Shown: positions 23,451 to 35,570 of the stretch, in pieces
How positions within the stretch are numbered: position 1 is the stretch's first letter
How the letters are laid out: every line of letters starts with the position of its first letter
NCBI GenBank assembly: GCA_000328365.1
Contig: KB301364.1
Coordinates: 4,251 to 68,250, forward strand
Length of the DNA stretch: 64,000 nucleotides
Reading direction: 5' to 3'
From: Capitella teleta
Taxonomy: Eukaryota; Annelida; Polychaeta; Capitellidae
The notes under the pieces: model-generated
Database searches by the model: none
What the model was told of the DNA's origin: nothing
Seen by the model: the letters and a program-made list of their open reading frames with translations, nothing else
Position numbers and translations under genes: made by a program

Positions 23451-26400
23451 TCATACATCATTGATAAACTCCTTGGTGTTCATGTAATCCTTGTCAAGCA
23501 CAAAGTATTTTTTGTAGTCAGTGGATGTGGATGACACAGTAGCATTGTAGTCTTCGTCGTTGTTTTGCTTGACTGAGGTACATGTGTTGTCCTGTGGCAC
23601 TTGCATAGGGTTCGGAGGTGGAGTGTCGTAGATGGCTGCTGGCATCACATTCTGTGCATCACCAGGGTACATTGGCTGCAAGTAATCCGAGTCTGGCCTT
23701 TGTTTCGCCAGAAGTGTCATGGTTTGGTTCGCTCCAAATGCCCATTCAGGTTCAGTTGGCTTCTTCCTGCATTCAAGGCCACTCTGGATCCTGGCTCTGT
23801 TAGACAAATGGCTTCATAAGGAAAGCATTACTTAGATAAATTTCACTTACGTTCTGAGGCAGACATATCCGGTCGTGATGACTAGAACTGAGAGGAAGAC
23901 TGTGATGCATATCACAATTACATATATCACATCTGAAACATGCATTGCCCATTAAATATCTCTCCATCACATCATATGTAACCCTCCACGGCGAAATTAG
24001 TTTGATGTGGCAAAATAAAATGTCTGAACTTTTCGCACATTAATGATGCAAAAAAATAAAAATAAAATGAAAATACCTCTTCTAGTTAATAGATTATGAG
24101 CATTTATATCATGCGACCATCGCGATGTCAAAATGCAGGGAAACGCGATTGCATATTGTTTTGAATATTCATCCCCGATGTACGTCGCCATGGTAACGGA
24201 GCGTCTTTCAGAGTTCACATCATCAACTAAACTATGACTTGTTGTAAATGTCTTCCATTGGCTACATTTGTAAACACAGAATTTCAAATTATTTACAATG
24301 ATACCTTTCATTGAAAAATCCCATACGGGTATGTACCCAAACTAAGCGCCACGACCACTAACGATCACTAATTATCGCTTTTTACTCGTTAAAATAGTTC
24401 ATGATGACTACAAGTCAAACGGGGGTGTATTAAAAATGAAATTAAACCAGATTATATATGTTGTTAACAAATGCACATGATTGTTGTTGCATTCTGAAAT
24501 TAGGATGTTGATCCTACCGAAATACAGTGAAACCCGAAAATTGAAATATTTTCGCTTCTTTATCAGCAGCTTTATCTTTATATCTCTTTTATGCTCAGTG
24601 CAACCTTAGACTGATTTCGTCGTGGCGGGTCACATATATTGTTTAATGTTTAATTTTTATGTTCCTACCTTTCTCGATTATGGAATCTTCAATAACAGGT
24701 GGGATGATCTTTGGCTTTGCAGTCACTGGAATGAAAGCTGAGCCATCTTTATGGCATAATTAATCAGAATTAACAACTTGGATCTACCATTTCTGGTGCA
24801 GTTCCCAATGATTCCCAGCCAATGCACTCCTCTGCATTTCAGATTCCACTTCTGCTCAGTGTGAATGCACACAATTGTGACTTCTGTGTCTGTCCTCGTC
24901 ACTGTTGCATCTTTTGGGGCCGGAATATCAGCACAACCAATAGCTGAAATAACTGTGCAGTACATTTTCACAGACAGCTTGCTCTTACCTTGAAATCCTA
25001 ATATGAATGCTACATTCGGAGGCAGTTGATCGAGCGACATTGAAACGGCACTTGCTTTGAGAGATCCCAGTTGATTGTTTCGATATCGCAAGCTAATTGG
25101 GAGATGCTCCTGTGTTTCTTCATTAATGATGACACCAACAGATGTGATTTCGTGCTCTGTCAATCTGATCACAGAGAAGCTGATGTTCTGTCCTCTCTGA
25201 CCAGTGATCCTTATATGATTTACACCTGAGCATCTTGGGTTTTGTATTTGTTCACTGGGAATATATTGCATTGATGGTCGAGCACTCAATCCTCTGCAGA
25301 GATCGTATTCAGGTGTCACTGAAAATCAAAGTCGATTAGTATAGAGATAATTTCAATTAATATAATATTAAGAAATGAAGACAAACACAAGCACCACAGT
25401 TTGATTTTGGGATGTTATTTATAACTGGAGGCGTAAATTGGTCTAATATGTTAAGTGCCAATAACCCAATAACCCGGAAGTAAAAACCCCGTGTATGCGC
25501 AGAGCATACTAGTAGTTAAAGAGCAGACGTCATTTTGATGGGACTATAAGAAGCAAAGATTACATATCAGTTAATTAACGTGCGGCGCTCGATAGATGCG
25601 ATTTTCGTTTTGCTTATTTTATGTTATATCTATGTTGACAATACTGAAAAATGCCAGTGAAGCACTGCATATGGGGTAACTGTCGCTCCGCCAGTAAGAA
25701 ACCTGCAGATGATGCATTTATGGGGTGTATTATACTATTTAATATGATTCTGTCGTGGAAAACAGACCCTGTCAAGTGCCATACATGGGTAAACGTTTGA
25801 GGGCGTGAAAATTTCCCTGTAGACCGAGTGAAACATGCATTTGTTCGAAGTATTTTATCCACGGGTCGTGACCTACTGATGCATATCCAAACCCACCCAT
25901 GCAGCAGACATACATGCTTCTGAGGCCCACATGTCTTCAGTCCAGTACACCTGATGCTTGGATATCAGCCTAAGCGCAGATGACACCTCTTCGGGAGTGT
26001 CAGTCAACCCACAGTTGGCAAGAGACTCGAGTTATCTGACGTGTATCTATATGATATCGTAAAATAATTAACTTGACATTTAGTGTGTAATACCTTGTTA
26101 AACTCATCGGGTACATTATACATCATGTGTTGTATGTGTATTGTCAAACTAATCAAGTTAAGATTGTCATGATTCTTTGGAGAGGCCCATAGACTGCATT
26201 TATTGGGGCACCGAGTGACCTCAATTCCAATTAGCTGGCACAGGAGTTTGATCGTCTCCGTCTCAGATGCCATGAGGTAGTTGCATTCAGGCTTTGATCT
26301 TTAGATAAGGATTACAGTTGAAACACAAAAGCTTTGATGGCGCTTCGAATCTCTTTGATGCATTCATACATCGTGTAGCTAAAGCTCAAAGCCAAGGTAG

Positions 26401-27967
26401 TTATCTACTATTCTCTCCGTTAAATATCTCAATTGAAACACCAATTTTATAGTAAATTTGTTAATTTGCATCATCAATCATCATATGTTATGATTTAATA
26501 AATTTTATTTTCATTCGAAAAATCAGGATCTCACTCAAGATGGAGGTCACATGCAGTTCCATTAATTCTACTTTACGATATGCCATAGTAGAAACGCCGC
26601 GATCATTCGTATAACGCTGTAAATTTTGAATTTTTTGCTTCACAAACTCTGCTTCCCCGTTTGAAGCCATATTAGGAAATGAATGTTTTCCCACCTCTGA
26701 AAGTAGGTAAACTCTGCGCGCTCTGCGCATGTGGGTAAAGTTATCGGCACATCAGCTTAAGATTATAGGTTATCAGTCTTTTATCATAACATCTTATACT
26801 AATGGAAAACTATATCCATGGTACCAACCTCTGAGGCAAGCATATGTCGATTTTAGGTACAGAATGATTCCAGGTTGGCATGGATCAGTCTCTCTAAATT
26901 TCTGATCGTCAACTTCAATGGAGCAACTCTGCTGTCCATTGCATTCTTTCTTTAAGATGTCAGTTACGTCAGCTTGGCAGCCAAGGAATCCTATGTCCGC
27001 TATAACACACTTCCCAACTTCCATGTGCCCATATGTGGCCTTGATTATTTGTAGAACTTCTCCACTGTTGCAACTTGCATCGTAGTCTTCATAGTCACAA
27101 AACTCTCCTTCGAACACTGAAAGAGAACGCATTTTATAGCAGAACAAATTGCGTATAAAAATTATTAGCTAGTGAATCAGGGGAAACACTTTCATATACA
27201 TGCATGACCAGTTTGTTGAGCCTGAAGTAGCTTCTGTTTTTATTTTGAAAGTGTTTAAAATGATTAATTTCTATCACTGCTATGTCAAGACACCCAAAAC
27301 CTCTTGGTGTTTTGACATAGCAGTGATTGAAATTACACCTGCTGTGGGATAATTCTTAGGCACATTGAAATAGGGAGAATTACAATATGCTATTCTCTAT
27401 TAGCTCGATATCATACATTCAAAGATTTCAACTATTTTTTTCTGGTAGGCTGTTTATGTTAACAGGGGGAGCTGCAAGTGTACACTTTTTTTTTCTAAGA
27501 GCTATTAATATTCCACTATTTGAATGTATTCTGACTGCCTAGGTAAAAAAACTGCATTTCAATTTATGCTTTATTATATTAATAGCTTGCTGGATAGTTT
27601 CATAATTGACCCCTGTCTTTTTTGTAGGTCAGGAATTAATAAACGTTTCAAAACCAACAGAGGACCAACAGCTACATTTAAGGGACTTTGACATTTAGAT
27701 AAAAATTAACATTTCTAAAATCATACATTTTTCTGTAATAATGAGAATGCTGAATTGACAATGTATAATGAGAAACTATCACTGCAACCATGGAACCAAG
27801 GTATGGCAACTGTATTATGACCTTATGATTGGCAGCAGTACATAATGTTCAATTCACTAACCCTTTCCCCATTTTCCTCTCACAGTGACATCTGAAGCCT
27901 TGCATCCAACAAATACACACAATGAAAGTACAATAATTATAATCACAATATGTATGACGTCAAACAT
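23451..27967 (-). CDS. Gene E: SUEL-lectin type I membrane receptor
   Basis: Exons: 27967-27862 signal peptide; 27116-26829 SUEL; 25318-24989 unnamed domain; 24943-24788 sushi-like; 24725-24669 linker; 23932-23851 transmembrane; 23796-23451 tail. They sum to 1365 bases, 454 residues. The SUEL domain is almost the same as that of C (EFCDYEDYDASC, YGHMEVGKC, TDPCQPG). The introns also match C closely, so E is C's block-duplication partner. The last part of the tail exon and the 3' flank match B or G better than C, pointing to a recombination join near this exon. The tail keeps all six tyrosines. Confidence 0.85.
25873..26031 (-). pseudogene. Second copy of the intron-borne open frame
   Basis: This is the same 52-codon minus-strand frame as at 12903-13061, inside the matching intron of gene E. 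Few changes are seen (for example R to K and N to T), and the stop codon is conserved. It was copied along with the block; family unknown. Confidence 0.3.
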
Positions 27968-28165
27968 AATCCTTTTATAGCACTACAATTCTCCGAAATT
28001 CACAATAATTATATCCGCCGTCAGTAGTCACACATTTGTAGTCATCACACGTACTACACTAGATATTCTTTGTTCTGTGGTATCCCTCCAATGCACCCTC
28101 AAAGCTCAGGCAGCAGAATAATATTGAGCTGTGCATCTGCAGCAGCAAATGCTTGGGCCAGGCAC

Positions 28166-28265
28166 TGAGTCATTCATTGTGTAGTTCTCCGCTACCCTCC
28201 CTACTCCCCTCCCCATTGCTCTTGTAATGTATACAGACCCACAGCAGCAGCCACCAAATCGATTT
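28166..28265 (-). promoter_or_regulatory. Gene E promoter block
   Basis: TGAGTCA lies at 28166-28172, 199 bases before the start codon. CAAATCGATTT lies from 28255, as in gene C. Confidence 0.55.
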
Positions 28266-30764
28266 AGCTGACTGTTTGCACTGTGAACATTCCATAACAA
28301 TATGCACTGTGAAACACATGGTTCTCTCATATTTTACTTACAAGAAAATGGCATTATGGATGATTGATCACAAAATATCAGAAATTTTTTTTTGTACTAA
28401 AACAATGATTGTGATGATGTCACAACCCTTGATTTCTTCTAAAGTTTTAATATTTAATTTGTCATAAATCCTGTAATCTTGGTTATAATTATTCTCTCAT
28501 TAAAAATAAATTAATCAACTTTTGAGAAACGAATCTGGCACACTCTTTTCAAATATTTCTCATTATTACTTTTTTTTTTCATTTCTTGTTTTCTTATCTT
28601 TAATTTTGTTTGCACTGGTTTATGGCATACCTTGTGCTCTTACACATTATAATGGTGATGAACAGCTGAAAAGAACGGGGAAAAAAGAAACTAAGGTATG
28701 GTTTATGCACATATACATATATGTACATGTACATATGTGCATTGTATTTTAATGATTTACCCACTGGAGCAAATAAGAACTAGAAACAAGTTATATCTCA
28801 TTGTAAAGTTAATTCATGGACATATGCGATGGTATTCAGTCATATAGCAGGTCAATAACGGCTGAAATACTCATATATACATCAATCTTCATCTTAAATT
28901 TATATCAAGTGCTTTCATAAATTGTGCTTTTTGTCTGATTTTCTGATATTATTGAAATTCGTAAAATGTACACATATTATGTACTTAGATAGTTCACTCG
29001 TCTATTATTCATAGCTATATTATTATAGCAATTGCATCAGGTTTTGCTAGACGTGAAACAAAATGATCCATGCAATTAATACAACCATAAAGTAATGAGC
29101 ACATTAACATCCTCCAACAACACAGCCATTTCACTCTCATCACATATGAGACGCTACTATATAAAAAAATATTTCTCAAATAGACTCATTCCCTTGTATG
29201 CCTTCCACAGAATTTAGGACAGACAAAAGCATTTGAGTCTTTCTTTTAACTTCATCCCAAAATACTCTGTCATTGTTAGATTGAAACGCCTCAGCCGTAC
29301 GATCAAATATTCGATTCAATACTGATTTGACAAAAACCACTTTGACACCCGTTTGCATTCCCTTTTTTTTTTAACCATAATATATCTAATCAACGTGTTC
29401 TCTTGCCTTTAATTCTCCTGCCAGATATTTAACCATACTTTAGTTCGATGTGTGAATCTCATTATGTACATATGTTTAGAAACTTTTTAAGCGTCCTGCT
29501 GCTACTGCCACTTATGTTGCTACTGTTGCTACTGTTGCTGTTAATTATACTGCTTTACGAACACATTTCAGCTCGATATTTCATAGCTTATCGTACCGCC
29601 CGTTACTAGCCAAACACTGACACACCTGTCAGTGTCTGTCAGTTAATAGCACGATGATCCTTTTCTTATGTGGTTCTTGTTTATCTGTGTACAACTAATG
29701 CATGTTTCTTTAATATGTTTCTCTTTACCTGTTGCATGGACCATTGAGTCAAAATAAAAGTTTTTCAATTGATGAAAATATTGCATGCATACCATTGTAA
29801 AATTTTCAAACCCTTTGATCATTTTATGACCGTTTTAGAGGAACCATATGCTTTATGTGTGAAGTTTTTAAAATCAATTTGTAATCTGCAATCAGTGCAC
29901 CCCCCCAACCCCAACAAAAACATGAGGTTCTGAGGACCTCCTATTTAGACTGCTTGTTGAATAATGCGTCTCGTATAATTTCTAACAATATAACTTAAAC
30001 CACATGCAAAATTAGGTTGAAAATCCGATTCACAATCGACCATGAAATCCATTTATTTTTAACATTGGAAAAATAAACAGACATAAAAATGCAATGTGAC
30101 CATCTTGCTTCTGATGATATCTTAATAATGATCAAGACTTGGCTTTGTGCATCCCACGCAAACATAGGTTACTGACGAAGGAATCATCCACACCAAGCGC
30201 AAATTGGTTAATTTAGTGTATAAATATTGAGAGTAATAAGAGTTACGCGAGTCAACTCCAGTCGATCAAAATAAATTCCCTTGCAGAAACGGCTGCTAAA
30301 TATTTTAAACTCGATCAATACTTCCATGAGTATTTTGGTGTGTCAGTCTAATAACTAAATTTGTATGAATAAAGGAATAGAAATGAGAGACACAAGAAGT
30401 GACAGGTATTTCATTGAAAGAGATTTCGCAAAATTCTCGAGGAGTATGAGCATGCCATTGAAAATATTTAAATTATAATAGCCACTTGCACGACACAGGC
30501 GCCAGAGCAGAAGCTCTTGAGACAGGGAGTAACCACTGTTTTACAATGCACAGCTTCAAATTCTCACATGATACCACCTATTTTTATATTTTGTGCAACA
30601 ATTAAAGGTAGGTTAAATTGTTTTATTAGAGATCGACAACTAAGATAGAGACGATTGGTGTGTTAAGACCTCAATATGATAATGCACACACCTCTGTAAA
30701 ACACTAAGCATGTCAACTACCATCATGAAACATGAACATTCAAGAATTACGTATATGAATATTA
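28266..30764. other. Intergenic DNA between E and F (duplicate of C-D intergenic)
   Basis: The order and wording follow 15.2-18.05 kb, with small indels and a loss of roughly 250 bases relative to about 16.6-16.86 kb. A decayed SINE end lies near 30480-30545. A minus-strand AATAAA lies at 30622-30627. No gene. Confidence 0.5.
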
Positions 30765-30767
30765 ATG

Positions 30768-30797
30768 TTATACATTATTTATAAATTCCTTGGTGTC
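30768..30797 (-). pseudogene. Relic of the original 3' end of gene F's tail exon
   Basis: These bases match the stop-codon end of gene D's tail exon (TACATTGTTGATGAACTCCTT in D, TACATTATTTATAAATTCCTT here). They are followed at about 30797 by DNA matching the 3' flank and tail exon of gene G. This marks where the old tail end was replaced. Confidence 0.6.
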
Positions 30798-30826
30798 CAG
30801 AAAAGGAGCAATGCGTCAGGTACAGT

Positions 30827-33800
30827 TCATACATTGTTGATAAACTCCTTGGTGTTCATGTAATCCTTGTCGAGCACAAAGTATTTTTTGTAATCAGTGG
30901 ATGTGGATGACACAGTAGCATTGTAGTCTTCGTCGTTGTTTTGCTTGACTGAGGTGCACGTGTTGTCCTGTGGCACTTGCATAGGGTTTGGAGGTGGAGT
31001 GTCGTAGATGGCTACTGGCATCACATTCTCTGCATCACCAGGGTACATTGGCTGCAAGTAATCCGAGTCTGGCCTTTGTTTCGCCAGAAGAGTCATGGTT
31101 TGGTTCGCTCCGAATGCCCATTCAGGTTCAGTTGGCTTCTTTCTGCACTCAAGGCCACTCTGGATTCTAGCTCTATAAGATAAATTGCTTTACACTGAGC
31201 CATTATCAGTAGTATCTCACTTACGTTCTGAGGCAGACATATCCGGTCGTGATGACTAGAACTGAGAGGAAGACTGTGATGCATATCACAATTACATATA
31301 TCACGTCTGAAACACGTAAGGCATATTCAATTTTAGTTCTTGTATTGTGAAGTACTTTACCTTTCTCGATAATGGAATCATCAACAACAGGTGGGATGAC
31401 CTTTGGCCTTGCAGTCACTGGCACAAAAGCTTCAGATCCATGAAATTATTCTATTTATATAGCACTTGGATATCAATTTTGCGTACCATTTTTGGTGCAG
31501 TTTCCAATGATTCCCAGCCAATGCACTCCTCTACATTTCAGATTCCATTTCTGTTCAGTGTGAATGCATGCAACAGTTGCTTCTGCATCCGTTCTGGTCA
31601 CGGTTGCATCTTTTTGGGCCGGAATATCAGCACAGCCAGATGCTGAAATTACAGAAATATTATTGTTCTGAATTGAACTGGTAGCATGTTGGTACCTTGA
31701 TATCCCAATACAAATGCTGCATTTGGAGGCAGTTGATCAAGCGCTATTGAAACAGCATTGGCCATGAGAGATCCCAGTTGATTATTTCGATGTTGTAAGC
31801 TAATTGGGAGATGCTCCTGTGTCTCTTCATTAATGATGACACCAACAGATGTGATTTCGTCCTCTGTCAATCTGATCACAGAGAAGCTGATGTTCTGTCC
31901 TCTCTGACCAGTGATCCTTACATGATTTGCATTTGAGCATCTTGGGTTTTGTATTTGTTCACTTGGAATGTATTGCATTGATGGTCGAGCACTCAATCCT
32001 CTGCAGAGATCGTATTCAGGTGTCACTGAAATTTTATATGGTAATAATACTCATATAACAGATTATTTTCATTCCTGGTTATGTCCTCTGAACCATTTCA
32101 ACATTCTGTGATGGGCTGATAATGAATGGCCTATTCCCCTGATTCTTTGTAACACGTATAATTATATAGAAAATGAAAAATATTGATAATATTTGGTATG
32201 GCAGTTCATGAAATTAGCATTATTATAATTTGATACTCAGTTGCCTGCTTTTGCTATTATGCATACATATTATTTTTTTGAGCTCAACTAGATAATTATT
32301 GGTAATTGCTATACTCACCTTTAAGACAGGCATATGATGCTCTAAGGTAAACGTCAATTCCTGGTCTGCAGGGGGCCGTGTCTCTGAATTTTTGGTCATC
32401 TGCCCTGATCGTGCAGGCCTGTTTTCCATTGCATTCATGCTTAAGGACACCGGTCACATCAGATTGACACCCAAGAAACCCAATATCTGCTACAATGCAC
32501 TTTCCAATTTCCATGTGCCCATAAGTAGCCTTCAATATCTGCAACATTTCTTCATTGTTGCAACTCGCGCTAAAGTCTTCATAGTCACAAATTTCTCCGC
32601 TGTATGCTGAAAAGGAATAAGTCCTTGGTAAAGACCTGTAATAGTTTCAATTAACATAGTTACATATGATTTGACGATTTCGATTATACAGTATATTACA
32701 GGTCACATAAGATTCATTTGGATATATTATAATGTATGGGTTCATGCATTATTATTCACTTTATAGGCTGGAGTAAATTGATTAGACATATGCACGAGAC
32801 AAGGGTGCCGTAATAAGGGATCACACATTTCACTAATCACTCATCCAGCTTATACATACTTTCCAATATCCTAAATTTCATAGCTATATTTCTGGATGGG
32901 TCTGCATCACTCAGTTATAGGGTGATTCACCATCAAGTTTATGCTTGTACCATTTTTACTGTTAGTACATCACTAAAAATCCTGTATTCTGGCAGTGTAA
33001 AGTATTGCTTTCAAAACCGACTGGAAATGTACAAAGATTTATGTACTGTAGAGAATAAATTATGCTGTAATGAACAGTATTGTAATACAATGATTTTTGA
33101 AGAGCATTGTAGTGCTATTACCCATCCATCCCAATCAGCGGGACGCGATTTTTGAAAGCCTACGAACTTTTGCAGTGGGCGTGTCGCTGTCAGCCAATCA
33201 ACGCAAGGCAAAACAATATGAATATGCATGTTTATGCAAATGAGCTCCTTGATCGATAAGTGCGCCGATTTAGTATTCTAGCCGTGACCGACGCTCTCGA
33301 TGCACATAAATGATTAACACATTATGCAGTACGTGCATTTAGCGTATGTATTATGTACTGTGTCACAAAGCAAAGTTTTAATTATCAATCTCATGAACGA
33401 TAACCATAAGTTCCACACTGCATGATTACCATGGGAATTAATGCTATCATAAATTCACAACTTCAGCGTCAATGTATTACACATTAATTTTACACTTTAC
33501 AATAAGAGAGAAATGTGAATATTCCTCCCTCTCTTGCTTTTATTGCTATGCGGAAATTCTAAAAATTCCAAGTGTTTATTCAAAAATTTCAATTTTTACT
33601 TATGAGATGCCTACTTGAAAATAAATAGAATATTATTGATATTCATTCAATGAATCATTGCATTTTTGTACAGGATGCAACTGCAACAAAAATATCAGTG
33701 AATACATGATGCATGATATCAAGTTAAAAATTGAAGATGAACTTTTTGCAGTGGGCGTGTCGCTGTCAGCCAATCAACGCAAGGCAAAACAATATGAATA

Positions 33801-34387
33801 TGCATGTTTATGCAAATGAGCAAAAGTTCGTAGGCTTTCAAAAATCGCCAGCGGGGACTGGCCTTATAGCATACAGCTTGTAAGGACTATACCTTCTAAT
33901 CAACAACTAGTTCACCATTCTCTGACACGCAAAGTGGATAATAACGATAGAATTATGGTCCTGATTTATAAAAATAGCATTAGTTTGATAACCATTGCAT
34001 CCCTCAGAAGCACTAAATTCAATCAAAGCACTGCAACTATACATATTTGGCTATATAATATATAAGGCGTGGGTTGACACACAATTGTACACAAATAATT
34101 TTACTGATTAGGAGAGTAGGAAATTATTTTGTTTCCATGGGTAATGCATTTATACTGTATCAGTTATCAGACAACATGGGCCCCTACCAATAGCAAGTAT
34201 ATCTTGGTGGTATAGCAGTACCAGGGCTATTTTTACTACACTAATAGATGGCTGTAAGCCAAACAGCCTCTCAACACTCACCTTTTCCCCATTTTCCTCT
34301 CAGTGTAACATCTGAAGCCTGGCATCCAGCAAATGCACAAAATGAAATGAGTGCAACATCAAACACAATATGTATGGTGGTACACAT
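30827..34387 (-). CDS. Gene F: SUEL-lectin type I membrane receptor
   Basis: Exons: 34387-34282 signal peptide; 32606-32319 SUEL; 32025-31696 unnamed domain; 31642-31487 sushi-like; 31417-31361 linker; 31306-31225 transmembrane; 31172-30827 tail. They sum to 1365 bases, 454 residues. The SUEL domain is of the D/F/G subtype (EICDYEDFSASC, APCRPG). It is D's partner in the duplicated block: the introns match, including the transmembrane-tail intron. The tail exon and its 3' flank match G instead. Tail changes are minor (AENVMPVAIYDTP). The first intron carries a 706-base transposon missing from D. The sushi-like exon also has T for P in a few positions and otherwise keeps four cysteines. Confidence 0.85.
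33143..33848. mobile_element. Non-autonomous DNA transposon with terminal inverted repeats and an empty paralogous site
   Basis: The ends are inverted copies of GCGATTTTTGAAAGCCTACG, continuing to about 28 bases. CAGCGGG flanks both sides (33136-33142 and 33849-33855). Two direct copies of about 88 bases starting GCAGTGGGCGTGTCGCTGTC lie just inside each end. Gene D has the uninterrupted site near 21005. A 7-8 base duplication would suit a hAT-like or related family; no transposase is encoded. Confidence 0.85.
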
Positions 34388-34584
34388 AATCCCCTGATTT
34401 CATTGAAATTCTCAGAAAAACACAACGGATATAGCCACAGATTTTTATTTGCTAAGCTCTAATGAGACTGAACTTAACACTAGATATTCTTTGTTCTGTG
34501 GTATCCGTTCAATGCCTCCTCAAGAGCTTCAGCAGCAGAATATTGAGCTGTGCTTCTGTTGTAGCAAATGCTTGGGCCAGGCAC

Positions 34585-34680
34585 TGAGTCATCCAGTGTA
34601 GAGTGCCCTCCTCCCCCTCTCTAGTATTATGCACAGAGCCACAGCAGCAACAGCAGCAGCAGCAGCAGAAAATCAATATT
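34585..34680 (-). promoter_or_regulatory. Gene F promoter block
   Basis: TGAGTCA lies at 34585-34591, 198 bases before the start codon. AAAATCAATATT lies at 34669-34680 after an expanded CAG run. Confidence 0.55.
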
Positions 34681-35570
34681 ACCGACTGGTTACACTGCAA
34701 TCAATCCCTGTAAGCCTCATATATGCACAATGAAAGTTTCTATTGCTACTTTTTTTTCTCTCGGTTTCTATCATGTGATTTATATATGTATTTTATTTGC
34801 CTAGGATTGTTCCGTGTCACAAAATTATTGTGCTGTAATTTGAAAGGCAAGGTCGCACAACAGGGTAGGTAAAAGTTGTTTTTCTTAAAATGTGCTTGAC
34901 ATTCTACAATATATATTTTATAATTTCATCACTCAATCTTTCAATTCCACAGACATACTTGCACTGTCCAATGTTCTATTATTGTCTTTATTTCTGCAAA
35001 AATAATACATGTAAGTATATTTGTCATACTGTGCTGAAGGACATACTTTAAGCCTATTGGAATATGCCCAATTTACCCATGGTTTGAGGAGGTATTATTT
35101 TTAGACCCGCATCAACTAGTTGGCCTATTCTGGTAAGTTGCCTTACCAATGTTATGTAAACATTGTCTTTGAACAAAATCAGTTAATGTATGCCTGGTCA
35201 TATAACAGTATGATGGATGCAGTCAAGAGTGTTGGCACATGTTGGCCACGATATAACAGAAACAGTTGCAACAGTTATATTATCCCTTGTGTGCATGCAT
35301 GTCACCTTGTATGCTCTGCTTGGTGTGCATTAAGTCGTAGATCTTCACTTCCTATTGGATTTCTCATTAGTAATTGTCGTCATGGTTCATCGATATTCTT
35401 GAATTTAAATGTTAATTATTCGAGGAAGATATATGTTAGTGAACCTGCATTAAAATTTTACAAATCCGTGTTGAGTACTTTAAACAGATCCTTGGAAACA
35501 TTCAGAAAATATCAATGCATTTACTATAGCTATATATGAAGCAGAAAAGGAGCAATGCGTCAGGTACAGT
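34681..35570. other. Intergenic DNA between F and G
   Basis: Paralogous to the D-E spacer (about 21.84-23.45 kb) minus the TTAA-flanked element. A longer open frame at 35120-35539 is not conserved in the other copy. No gene called. Confidence 0.5.
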
